Of a DNA stretch of 64,000 nt, positions 24,425 to 36,200 are shown piece by piece. The notes below the pieces were generated by a model. The model ran no database searches and was not told where the DNA came from. It saw nothing but the letters and a program-made list of their open reading frames with translations. Position 1 is the stretch's first letter; the number at the start of each line of letters is the position of its first letter. The DNA lies in assembly GCA_037957365.1 (NCBI GenBank), contig JARHVA010005352.1:646501-710500 (forward strand), read 5' to 3'. The DNA is from Torreya grandis (lineage: Eukaryota > Streptophyta > Pinopsida > Cupressales > Taxaceae). The translations under genes and the position numbers were made by a program.

Positions 24425-26083
24425 CTAAGTTGTAAGAGAAAAGTTCAAATTAAATATTGAATCATCAAAAGTGAAAATACAACCATAATAGGTCCCCCAA
24501 AAACTCAAGCCTAGTAAGGGCCTTAGGGTAACATAGATAAGATAGATAAAAAAACATAATATTAGAAGCCACCAATGTGGATAATCTAATGGCCTAAGTC
24601 TAACAAGGTAGATGTGACAATAGTCATCCCAAAAAAAGTGGATAAAATTAGAATTTGAATTCATGGAATCAAAGCCTATCAAAGAAGTCAAATCAGTCCA
24701 ATATCCATATGACCAACCACTACTAAAGCCACCATTACAAAAGTAATGAATAAGAAAAGTCAAAGCCCATATGTCCACATCATCCTTCTTCTAGTAATTC
24801 CAACTTAGAGACAGTCATATCTAACTCAAGGCCATATCAAGAAAACAAAACTAGTGAGGAACATGAATTAGCTGAGCCAAGGGAAGGTTAGCATTTTAAC
24901 ATCCAAAATTAGTACAGTCAACTTCATAATATATCTAAGTAGGGTAAAATAGAGGAATAAAGTTAGACAAACTATTACAATGACAATGTCTTATCTTCCT
25001 GACTAGAATATCCTAGTTCAAAACCTGATAGCTATCATTATGCATTGTACCTCCAAAATCAAATTTGATATAAGCTTGGATTAGACCCTAATTATTCCAC
25101 CTAACTTCAAATAATGGGATTTCCTTAGATGAATAACTCAAGATCAAGTCATGAGGTCACTTCCATTGGAATCAATTAAACTGACTTCTAGACAAATGTG
25201 GCATTCACACATATTTTCAAGCAAAAAAACAAAAGTTGCAACTCCTTAGAATTTTTTTTGGCTCCATACTTTATCCCTCTTTTGAGGAGTGTTGTATTGA
25301 GCCTGATGACCATAAGGAAGTGAGCTTAAAACTATTGTGTAAATATTGTAGAGGAGGATTCTTTTAGGAATCCTTCCAACCGAGGACATAAAAAAAGACC
25401 ATCCAAATTCCATTCATCCCCTAATTTGATAGAGGGTCATGTTTATGGATTTTATAATGCCTAGGCCCAAATATACTCCCTCATCAAAGGTCAGGAATTC
25501 TAAATGTTTTCTAGTGATTAAAGGATCTTGACTAACCCAATCATTAGTAACTTTAAGCCCTTAACATTGTATGTTCCATCCCAAAGGAGACCATGTTTCT
25601 TTGATTTCTCATACAATCTTTTTGACTCTAAAAAAATAATAGTGCTAACCATATCCGCCCCTAAAACTAAAGAGTCAACCATTTTTTGAAACATTTATCC
25701 CAGATTTATTCTAGTACCATTCTTAAACATGGCCTCAAATCCCATCTCTACCAATGACTCAAAGATTAATTACTCAAGGATGAACATTTAGCTTTAGAGC
25801 ATAGATACTAAGGGGAGAAAGGTAGCTCCAGCCCTAGCTATTTTTTCACCCACATCTTTCACCAAAGAGCTACCTCTATCTGAAGATTATTGTTATTAAG
25901 CATAACTAAAGACACATTCCTTATATGATCCACAAATAGTTTAGGGTGCTCTCCAAGATCCACAATAAATAGCCTATTATAGTACTTATAGTTTATTGTT
26001 GAAAAAATACTATATATACTTATGGCTAAAAATATACATACTACTTTTAGAAAGTTTATACATGACTTATAGAAATGGTCCAA
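24425..26083 (-). pseudogene. Unidentified decayed reading frame(s), minus strand
   Basis: I do not recognise the product. On the minus strand, frames with unusually few stops run from 26083 (74 codons open, including LGEHPKLFVDHIRNVSLVML) through about 25550 (pieces such as MFQKMVDSLVLGADMVSTII and KKHGLLWDGTYNVKGLKLL) and again over 24778-24425, which is rich in Trp, Tyr and Phe. It lies downstream of the accessory frame at 29.1-27.9 kb and before the LTR-like repeat at 23.3 kb, so it may be another 3' frame of the minus-strand Gypsy element or lie inside its LTR. No RT, integrase or gag motif is seen. It may also be several unrelated fragments. Confidence 0.3.
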
Positions 26084-26164
26084 AAATAGGGTATGATGAT
26101 TATGATTAAGTATATATGGTTTTAAAAAAGATGCAATTTTTTTTAAATTCTATTTTTTATCTCT

Positions 26165-26300
26165 TTAAATCCTTTAAGCCTAAACTAAGCATCTCTAGAG
26201 CCAGTCTGGACATCTCCAATCCAGATTGGTGATCTTTGAAGCTATACTAGTGATCATTAGACCTAGACTAGTAGTTATTGGAGCTTGTTTGAGCTAATCT
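26165..26300 (-). repeat. 21-24-nt repeat coding LEMxxLAL-type heptads, copy 1
   Basis: Five degenerate units. Read on the minus strand they give a seven-residue periodicity (LEMSRLALEMLSLGL over the last two units). The same unit is present at 53285-53385 on the same strand. Confidence 0.55.
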
Positions 26301-27900
26301 TTTGAAGCGATTTTTCTTTGCTAGAACACACTATTTTCCTCTATTAGATCTTGATGATCTGTAAACAAAAAATTCATGACTTTTAATGCAAATTTCTAGA
26401 ACAAAGTGGTGAAAACAAGAAACACTAACTTACATATAATAATCAAGGCAAAGTAATCATTTTATACATTAAAGTAATGAGTTATATAATGAAAATATAA
26501 ATCCACAAAAAAATGAATATTATTCATGGAAAAATGAAGTCAAATTTTTATATATAATGAGACATTTTATGGGATCATCATTCCCCACGCTTTACCTTCT
26601 GCAAGTCTTATTACCATCTAATATCCCTTATGTTCTCTACTAGATAAAATATCTTATAGTTTCTTTTTTAGGTTTATAAGTGTCATAATAAGGATCCAAA
26701 TGTAGCTATGTTATGATAATTTAACCTTTGTATGTACTAATCTAGGTGTTACACCTTTCAAAATTTTCTTCTACATGATCTAATAAATATTTTCATGAGG
26801 GAATATGACTAAGAATCAATGGTGGCTTATACTATATTCCAATCCATTATCGCTGATATGTTTTATAAAATTATTGCATCAGTGTTATGATATCTCTATC
26901 TCTCTTGAGACAAAATTTGATATTGTTGGGAGAAATAACCTCCCATATTTTCAAAGGAATACCTATTGTATCACACCTCTGATCACAAGAAGTAAGGGTG
27001 GTATTGTGATTGTGTTGAAAATACTCATCAAAATGAGAGATGCATTTACTCAAGATGTTTATACATTGTTCCCTAATCTTGGGGACATACAAAATTATTC
27101 ATAAATCCATGACCAATATATCTAGATTAGGTTGCTTAGGTCTCATGTAAATCCCAACAATTTTGACTTGTACATACTATTATTATATTTTTTTACTCTA
27201 ATAAATCTAAATTTATAAGGTTCGGGTGAAATATTTAATTTATACTTATAAAAATAGGTTAATTTAGAATGAGTACATGTGTCCTAGGAGAAATTTACAC
27301 AAATAAAACTAAAAAAAAAAAATTACTGCTCAGGGGTAAATGTGTGATAATCTTCAACAAATGTGTTATCATCTTTTAGTCATAGGGGACACAATAGGAA
27401 ATTCTTAGCAATTTCCATATATATAAGTGTTCAATAAATAGAACATATTTGGAGGTGGGCCTCCTACAAGCTAGGATTTTTTCACCCAATGCACAAGCTA
27501 CTTGTAATATGGATTCTAATTTTTATTTTTATTTCCTATCATACTCAAGATCCATTTTTAATTTCATATTATCTACCTTTACCCCCTTTAGGTTTGAAAA
27601 TTTTATGCCCAAGTGACCAAGATATGATCATAAGATAATAATGTTTACACACCACAGTCTAATTTTTTTAGGTGCCACAATTTTACATTTTAATTAATTA
27701 ATTTAATTATTTTTATTAAGAAACTAAATTTTAGTTTTTTAAACTCTTTTAAATATTGGATAACTTATTCCTTACATTGTATTTTTTTCTTAAGGAAGGT
27801 TATTTCCTATTATTTATATTTTATATCTACTTCTACCCTTTACATAATCATGGCCTACTATACTTTTTCTTCCTCATCATGGTTAAAATTTTGATTTTCT
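26301..27900. other. No gene recognised
   Basis: AT-rich. The 99-codon plus frame at 26805-27104 and its 73-codon minus shadow show no family motif. A poly-A run lies near 27310-27321. Confidence 0.45.
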
Positions 27901-27929
27901 TCCTCTAAAGTTGTAGCTTTTATTTTGTG

Positions 27930-29110
27930 TAATGGTGGCTTAGATGAATAATATGGAATGGGCTATTTGATAGTTTCTCTAGTTAAAAATACTTATTCCA
28001 TGGATACCAATTACTTAGTTTCATTTAAGGGTTATTACATAACCTACTCTTTTACAAGTTCCTCTACTGTATCTAGATCTTTAGAAGGTTGTCTTTTATT
28101 GAGACTACCAAGAGTATATAAAAAATTCATATCTACATCATCCTCTTTAGGTAGGATGAGCTTTCTCTTCCTCCTAGGTATGGTTTTTTTATATTTCCTT
28201 TTCCATTAGATTGTTCCTTCTTGCACTTCTCCTTATAACCCTAGGCTGAGATGTTTCCGAAACTTATTCCTCCTCATCAGATATTTATATGATGGGTATT
28301 TGGTTAGTAATAGGTTACAAATTCTATACATAACTCACTTTGGTTATCTTTGTGTTCAATTCCTTTTTCTCCCAATTACAGAGATGGATCCTCATTGTTA
28401 TTTTCCTCCTATGTGCCAAATATAGGTGTGAGAGATGAGTACAAATTTATATATTTTGACTTAGTTTTGTTTTATAACTTAATGATTCACATTTAACCTC
28501 TCCATCTATTTTTGTTAAGAAGTCATTTTGGCATACAAGATGAATCATTCCATGATGTCTAATGGAGGATACACCTTATTCATACTTTCATACCATAACC
28601 TTAATATATTAATAGAGAAAATATGAAAAATTAACCCTTGATTCAGTGTTATTTAGTCCTTGAATTATATGGCTCAAAATTTTAATTGCATGCCCTCTAA
28701 GAGAAATATATTGTCCATCATAAGTAAATAATTTTATGACCCAAAATGTAATAGTTCTCCATGGTTCTATCAATATTTATCTCTTCATTTAGTTGGTTAT
28801 CCCCTAAGGAATAATAATTAGTTCAGGTATGGGTTCTCCATATTCATAGAAGATCTAAAATATGTCTTTGAATGTGGATTTTCATAAAATCCTCATGAAT
28901 GTTTTTATAATCCATAATTTTTGACTAATTATAATGTTATTAATAGGAATATTGATGTTTTTAAAAAAGTATATTCCCCCTCAAGTTTGATGATAAACTC
29001 AACCAACTACTCATCATAGCCCTAAAATTTATTGAGAAACTCCATCCACCTAACTTCTTCAAAAATCACTACCGCCACCTCATATTATAATAGTAGTGTT
29101 TAAGGTTCAA
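27930..29110 (-). pseudogene. Accessory frame downstream of minus-strand integrase
   Basis: A decayed protein of roughly 390 codons, read right to left with several stops and frameshifts. Visible pieces in order: WMEFLNKF and LVEFIIKLEGEYTFLKTSI near 29045-28955; PWRTITFWVIKLFTYDGQYI near 28760-28700, with SLRGHAIKILSHIIQGLN after it; VNFSYFL near 28630; and a Lys/Asp/Glu-rich tail near 28210-28100 (REKLILPKEDDVDMNFLYTL). The pattern 'PWR...LWVMKYLT..GRY....HF..L' is one I associate with uncharacterised accessory proteins of plant LTR retrotransposons; its function is unknown to me. It sits after integrase, the position of the env-like frame in Athila-type elements, but I see no signal peptide or membrane segment that would support an envelope. 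Confidence 0.55.
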
Positions 29111-29591
29111 GTTTTTATTTATTCTTCTATCCAATTATGTGAATTTTTCAAAGATATTTGGTGTTATGAGGAAATCCTGGAAATAAATTTGGAGGAGTGA
29201 AGTAGTAGATTATAAATTGGGATTTTTTTGTGATAAATAGAGCATAATATTGTTCAATAAATAACATAACAAGGCATACTTAATCACTATGTAATTAGTT
29301 TACATGCCTCAAAAAATATACTAGAACTTGAGAAATATATGATATGGGATGGTTTGAGGGGATATAAGTAATTATTTTATCTATGGAGTGACTTTAGAGG
29401 ACCCAAATCTATCCCTATCCTTTTCCTCATGAAAAAATCCCATGCTAGTCCCTTACCTGATTTGGTTTGTGTCTTGAGATATCTCTATCATGATGAATCT
29501 GTAATTTTTTTTTTTTTTTTTACATCATGATTGCACAAATTACATCATATAGGTGACATATTATTTATTTTTGATTCACTAGAAAAGAACT

Positions 29592-29652
<61 letters not shown>

Positions 29653-29714
29653 TTTAATCATCTTCCTTTGTGGAACTCAAAATCTCATTCTTTGGTTATG
29701 ATAGAAAAGCAAGA
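29111..29714. other. Spacer with T17 run and TA microsatellite
   Basis: Between the accessory frame and the integrase end. Holds a 17-nt T run (29505-29521) and (TA)n at 29593-29650. No coding signal otherwise. Confidence 0.6.
29593..29650. repeat. (TA)n microsatellite
   Basis: About 28 uninterrupted TA units, just 3' of the minus-strand integrase remnant. Confidence 0.97.
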
Positions 29715-31090
29715 TTATTCAATATACCCAAATTCTTTTTTAGATCAATTATTTTTTAAGAACTCATCCTTACTTTGAGGTTGATGGTAGATCTTCAACC
29801 TATGTCCATTCACCAAGAGTGTCCTTTGGTAATAATTTAACTGATCCATTACCAAAAAAATTATAATTTACAAGGAATTATCCATATAGTATAATGTTTA
29901 TCTTTGAAATTATGGTATTTCAAATCAAACAACCAACTCTAATATCCTTCCTTAAATGTCATTTCCTTGGTGCGACCATCATGCCATTCCTTCCTCTTAT
30001 GTTGAATCAATTTTTTTTGGTGCAATGCCTTTAGTCTCATCTCATATAGTTTATTTAGTTGAAGAACCATATCTTTTTTTACTTCATCCATATTTATGCC
30101 TACATCTATTGTTGTTCTTAGTATCTTGAGTTTCAACTTAAAATCAATTGGAAGGAATGGATTATTCCCATACATAAGTGCATATGGAAAAAATATTGTG
30201 TTAGTATTATATGTTTTGTTCTAGGCCAATACTACTTTAAGTAGCTTAATTTCCTAACCATTTATACTAATTATTAGTATCTTGATCAATATTTTCTCTA
30301 ATTCTCTATTGGTAACCTCAACTTGACCTTTGGATTTAGGATGGTATGGTGATTACTTCTAGTGGGTCATTTGGTAGTATTCTATGAAATATTTGATCAT
30401 GTTAGATGTAAATTAATGGCCTTAATCTAATGTTATTAATCTTAGTACTCCAAAATGTTGCATGATCATGTAGTATAAAAAATAGTAATGATAGATATTG
30501 AACCACACTACCCACTTTTGACATAATCATACATATTAGGGATGCACTCTTTTCCTTGAGATGGTGGATTAATTGGGCCAATGAAATCCAACCCCCATTT
30601 ATCAAATGGTCCTCAAAATAACTTGAGGATGAAGTATCATCTCATTGGATAATGTGGGGTTTCCCATCCTTTATAAAGGATCACATTATTAGATATAATT
30701 TTTCACATATTTGTGAAGGGTAGGCCAATAGTATCCAACCCCAATGATCTATGAATAATCCTTTTGGATAAATAATGGTGTCCTAGTTTTTCATGGAAAG
30801 ATCTTAGGATAATATAAATTTAATTCTCTCTTTCACACCTATAAAGCATCATATCAAGTCCACATTTAAATATAACACCATTAATTAATTTAGCATTATT
30901 TCTATCACACCATTTCATTTCTTTATCAATGAAATAACAAGGAAATTTTACTTAAGATAGATACTTGGCCATATCAAAAAACCATGGGGTGTGTGCTAAA
31001 TTTTTGAATAATTGATCATCTATAAAATTGTTCTCTACTTGCTCATATTCACTTGAAACATTCAAGCTTGACAAAAATTCAGTAACTACA
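29715..31090 (-). pseudogene. Gypsy integrase remnant, minus strand
   Basis: Integrase of the minus-strand Gypsy element, which would have inserted its cDNA. N-terminal part near 31090-30850: KAYVVTEFLSSL (the RNase H/integrase junction), then THTPWFFDMAKYL and LDMMLYRCERE, matching 'PWFADIVNYL...RRCV.'. The zinc-binding region follows (FHEKLGHHYLSKRI near 30800). The core start is FDKWGLDFIGPINPPS near 30610-30560, with the first catalytic Asp in LDFIG. The C-terminal part is the 78-codon open stretch 30175-29939 (MYGNNPFLPIDF, then LNKLYEMRLKALHQKK, then KEWHDGRTKEMTFKEG), the usual 'L..LDE.R..AL' tail. Many stops and frameshifts. It is separated from the rest of pol by the 20.5-kb insertion at 31288. 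Confidence 0.88.
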
Positions 31091-31287
31091 TAAGCCTTTC
31101 CAATATTATCAATGATTTTGATATAATATTAATGCAAGATTAATAATCATATAATGATCCTACCTCATACCAATTATTTTTTCATTAATTAATTTATAGT
31201 TTAATGATATCTAAAAATAAATATTTTATATCAAGTGATGTAGTGACAAAACATGTTCATGGCAAAGATGACAAATAATAACCCCTT
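31091..31287 (-). pseudogene. RNase H, distal half, minus strand
   Basis: Second half of the Gypsy RNase H of the minus-strand element. Starting exactly at the insertion edge, the frame reads KGLLFVIFAMNMFCHYIT, the 'KELLAVVFA..KFR.YL' block, then GRIII near 31135 (for 'GRI.RWL') and on into integrase. The first half ends at 51800. Several stops. Confidence 0.83.
31283..31287. repeat. Target-site duplication, left copy (CCCTT)
   Basis: CCCTT precedes the TGTTGTA start of the giant 5' LTR; CCATT follows the 3' LTR at 51800-51804. One mismatch in five. Removing the insertion and one copy keeps the minus-strand RNase H in frame, which supports the call. Confidence 0.85.
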
Positions 31288-31739
31288 TGTTGTACTAAAT
31301 ATCCCCCTTTTCATTGCAGGAAATGGGGGTCCAATTTTTTTTCATATTTTATCCTAAGGTTGAGCCTTGTAATTTATGTTCATGAAAATTTGGGGAAATA
31401 TAGGGCAATTTAATTTTTTTTAAATCTTGAAATCTTGGAAAATTTAAAGTATTTTTGCTCTTAGCAGGCTAATATCGGCATTGTGTTGTGTTTATGAGAC
31501 TAACCTATGTATTGCAGATGAATTATTTGGATTTATTTTTCAACCTTTTGTGTAAAACTATCTCTTTGGATGTTATGTTTCAATAAGTTATTGGTTCTAT
31601 TTATTTTGATATTAGTTATCTCAAAATCCTTATTTTACCAAAATAATTGTTGTAGACTTTTTGTACAAAATAATTCTTTGGAAAGAATTCATCCTATGGA
31701 CTCCTTGCCTTAAAGGATTTTGGACCACATACATTTTAC

Positions 31740-32830
31740 CTAAAACAAATTTGTGATGGATTATCATTTTGACCCCCTCTAGTTTCCTTCAAAACTTTCA
31801 AAATGATCCTCAACCATACAAAAGTATCCTTCATGAGTTTTGAAAGTTCCCTTTGGCTTTTACAAAGTAGATCCTTTGGGATTTTTGTCATAGATGAAAG
31901 CCATACATAGTAGACCCTTCAGACTATTACCAAATTATACTTTAGTATTTTTGACTTTCCCTTCAAAGATTTTGAAATATGTCCTTTTTTTTCCTTACCA
32001 ACCTACCCTTCGACCTTTTTTAATTGACCATTTTCCCCCTCTTGACCACTTTTTTAGGGCACATACCCTTTAAGTTTTATGTAGGTATACCATTTAAAAC
32101 TATTGTTTTAGTCCTTATATCCTTGAGATATACCCTTATGATGTTTTACCTTCCCCTTATGTCATGAATCTAAGTTTCCCTTCAGCCTTTATATTTTGGG
32201 CTAGTTGTTGTGAGCCTACACTTTAGTTGTGGTTGAACCTACCCTACCAGATCTTTGTCTTAAGCTATGTGCCCTTTTCCAAGTGGCCACATACCCTTTG
32301 GCTCTTTCAAAAAGGACTTTTTAGCATTTATAGAATATCCAATCATCATTTCCTAACATTTTATTCAAACCTTTTATTTTAGGCATTCTATTTGATGTAA
32401 AATCCTTAAAATAATTCCTCTAAAGGGCACTTACCTTTCAAAATTCTAGAACCAACCTTCAGAGTTAAAGGCACATACCCTTTAGGTTTTTCAAAAATTA
32501 CCCTTTAGGACCTTTTAAGTGACCCTTAGATGTATAAAATTTCCCTTTAGGAATCAAAAGGTGCCCTTCATCCCTCTAAATTACCCTTCAAGAATTTTAG
32601 AAGTGCCCTTAGGCATTTACGAAGTAGACCCTTTAGGACTTTTGTCATGAGAAAAATTCCATACAAACTAGACCCTTCATATAATAAGTATCCTTTAGGA
32701 AGTTTTAAAGTACCCTTTAGCCATGAAATAACCCTCTAAAATAATTACTTCAAGACTTTTGATAAGGCTCCTTCAAAACAATTATTACAGACACTTTGTC
32801 CAAAATGATTACCCCTGAGAGAATTATCCA
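31740..32830 (+). repeat. C-rich ~30-bp degenerate repeat array, 5' LTR
   Basis: Dozens of loosely spaced copies of a motif like TACCCTTYAGGNNTTTTNAAA, for example near 31915, 32460, 32590, 32635 and 32710. It is conserved in the partner LTR at 45440-46510, so it was part of the element at insertion. Position upstream of the LTR frame suggests a promoter or enhancer role; this is inference. Confidence 0.6.
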
Positions 32831-33252
32831 CAAACATTGAATTAAAAGTAAATTTTATAACATTACACTTATAAGTGATTTATTATAAATAAAAATATTA
32901 AAATTAATTACATACTTAGTAAAAATAAAATATTTCCTATTTGATAAATGCTAAAAGCCCCCACCAACCCAAGCTAACAAATTTGAAAAGAGAATGTTGC
33001 ATATTTAATATCACATAAACTAGTATTCAATGAAAGATCCTTTATAGATGATACATAAGCATTGAAGACATTATTTTCATCCATTTTATCTTGAAATAAA
33101 AGCATCCTCTTTTTCAAATAGTGATTGAGAGACCTAATTTATAATTCAAAGAGTATAAATTGAACAACAATCAAGCTAGATCTAATTCAATCACATTAAT
33201 ATATAAGTATACATAACATGTTACACATTGAGAAAGATATAGGTACACAAAC

Positions 33253-36200
33253 ATGGCTATGGATTACTCATTGAGGTCATCATAAGGAACTAATCCTCCT
33301 TCTAGATTCTCAATCAAGGATTCCATAGAGTTTAAGGATATGGTATTTAATGTAAAGGTATTCCAAGATAAGTATTGTAACTATCCATAACTTTGGGATG
33401 TGATTGATTAAGTACACATGTTTTCATTAGATAATGGCATGAGCTTGGTAGATTGATTATTTGTAAAAGATATTTTATCCTTTGAACACCAAAGATTACA
33501 CTTTTCCATAGAAAAACTAGAGGTCATTCCATGTATAGACTTGCTCAGGGATTTATTCTCTTCTAGAAAAATATCACAAGATGACTACCTCTTGCACTCC
33601 TATGATGACACATTGGTCATGTGTATCTTTGAGAATGAATTTCAAATGTATCTATCTCTTAGCATTCAATACATCTAATATGACAAAAACACTTGGGTAT
33701 AATTCAAATTTGAAACATCAATCCTAAAAGTGCTTACATCATGGTTGTTCATAGATAAGACTATCACCTAGTAAGGAACAAAGCTAAAGGAAGAAATCCC
33801 AATCAACAAATTTAAAATGGGAATCCAAATAGGTATGGCCTTAATAGATTATATAGGATTCCCAACATCCATTTTGTAAACTTAGATTGGGTGCCATTAC
33901 TACATATGATGCTATCACATGTTACTACTTATGCCTTTGGAGAAGTAATTAGCTTGAGATTGAGAGAGTAGATTCTACACATAGATAGACATCCCACTCC
34001 TATGGGATAATTTTTTATGATTTTATATTTGGTTGACATAGTCATGGGGACCTATTATAAATAATTTGGAAATATATGGACTCTGGCCATAGATTGCATA
34101 AAAAATAGAATCTATGACGATTTTCAATTCATTACATATATTCTTATCACAAGCATATGGTCAAAATATGTGAGGATGTTTATTCATAGGTATGGAAAAC
34201 AATTCACATCTCACATATGCCTTGACTAGGTGAAAACATTATAAAGAATTTGAGTGGAAAGGGAGATTATTTCTTGTACCCAGACATTACTATCATCATG
34301 GTTTGGGGAATAAGGTGGAGCCCTTAAGTCTCTTGAGGTATGTACCTGATAAGTTAGTAGAACAAGAGATCACTTTATAGTTATGGAATAACATTAAGGA
34401 AGACATGGCCAAGTAAAAGGAAGGATTATTCTTTAGAAGCCTAATTTTATTTGGTAGGATGGTTTACCAGATAAGGAAACATCTTGGAGATTTTGTATTC
34501 AAGAAGAATCATTATGGCTTCCCTAAAATGGCATATAAAGATTGGGACCCCCATGGGTGGATCCAATAGCACATCTATGGCTTCAACATTCCTTATTTCC
34601 ACCATCCCTATTATTATGACTTTACATTTATGAATGCTAAGATGGATGAAGAGGTGCTAGAATGAGCACAAATTATTGGGTTATAGGAGGATCACTTATA
34701 AATGATCCAAGATGATCCTTCTACTTCCAATAAGGAACTAAATAGTAAAATAACTCTATTCAAAATATGGTTGCATTTGGATTTTTGGATAGGGAAATCC
34801 AAAAATAAGGAAGCTTCCTCATTCCAAGGACTTCCATTAAAACTAAAATTGAAATCAATCAATAAAGATCTTGGGCTCTCTGAGCCTAGTACATAAAGAA
34901 GAATAGAAAGGGGAGATCTAATTAACTTATACTCTAATGAGGAGTCAGATGAGATGTAAAAGATGCCTACTACTATCACTATTCAAGTTCCTATGGTCAC
35001 CCCCAATGTGCCTACTATTTCATCTACTGGGGTGGCTACTTCATAAACAAAAACATGTACTTATTAGGGTTTTACTATTTAAGAAAATACCCCTTTGGTC
35101 TATACCATAAATCCCAAGAATCCTATAGGTATCCCCAAAATGCATACATCTCAAAGCTTGTCTACTCTACCTATAACCTCACAACCAAGTGGATGAGATG
35201 AATTTATCATCAAGGAACTAGCAGATGATTCAAATGAGTATGCTAAGTTAGAAGAGGCTAAGGCTTTAAGCCTTCAAGGGGACCCAATTAAACTTCAACT
35301 TCAAGGTACTCAAACCTTTTCCATGTTTCCTTTGGCTTCAATTTCCATGATTGATTCAACACCTACATCTTCTATGGAATTTACCTCTACCTCATCCACC
35401 CCATTCATTTTCACAACCACCATTAATCCCTCCACTATCACTAGCACACAATTTACCATTACCATTGGCTCTATGCCTACTGGTACTTATACTATGAGAC
35501 TTCACAAAAAAAAGAAGGCAACTAGGAAGGTGCAGACTACTCTGACTACTCCCCAACTTCATGTTCAATCTATACAGCTTTCCCTTCTACTCCCCACATC
35601 TACTTTTATAGAAGAAACCATAGTAGGAAGGACTATCAAGAGAAGGAAGGCAAAACTTGATATAGTTGTAGTCCATCCACTCTTTCAAATTGGAGGAGTG
35701 GAATGGTCTAAAATAATATGGCCTTCCTTATTCGATGTCTTAACCAAGGCCAATAAGACATAGAAGAGGGAAGAAGAGGAGGCTGACCAAGAAATTATTT
35801 TGCTGAGATACCCCTCAACATTCCACCCTAGGCTATAGATTTGAGGAAAAAATTATAGATTTTAAGGTCACTAAAATCCCATCTATGTCCACTTTATTTA
35901 AACCCTCAACTTGTTAAATCTAAAGAGTGAAAAAGAGAAAATTTAGGGATGACCAGGGTGTAAACATCATTCTTGAAGAATGGTAGCCAGTATTCTCCCT
36001 CACAAAGAGGTAGAATAGGTATCCAAGGGAGTTTGTATATGAAAAAATATTTTAGACCTTTCTCAAGCACACAAGGATGTGGTGGTGGCCATCCAAAAAG
36101 GTACAAAGTTAATTCAGAAGGAGATAGAGGAGGAAGTGTAGGAATTATGGGCATAAATTCAGTAGCTTAAAGAAAAATCTAGCACTATGCACATTCCTAC

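Noticed and set aside
31740..32830. Telomere-like CCCTTTAG runs
   Set aside because: Plant telomere unit is CCCTAAA in regular 7-bp tandem; these are irregular ~30-bp units and are duplicated with the LTR.
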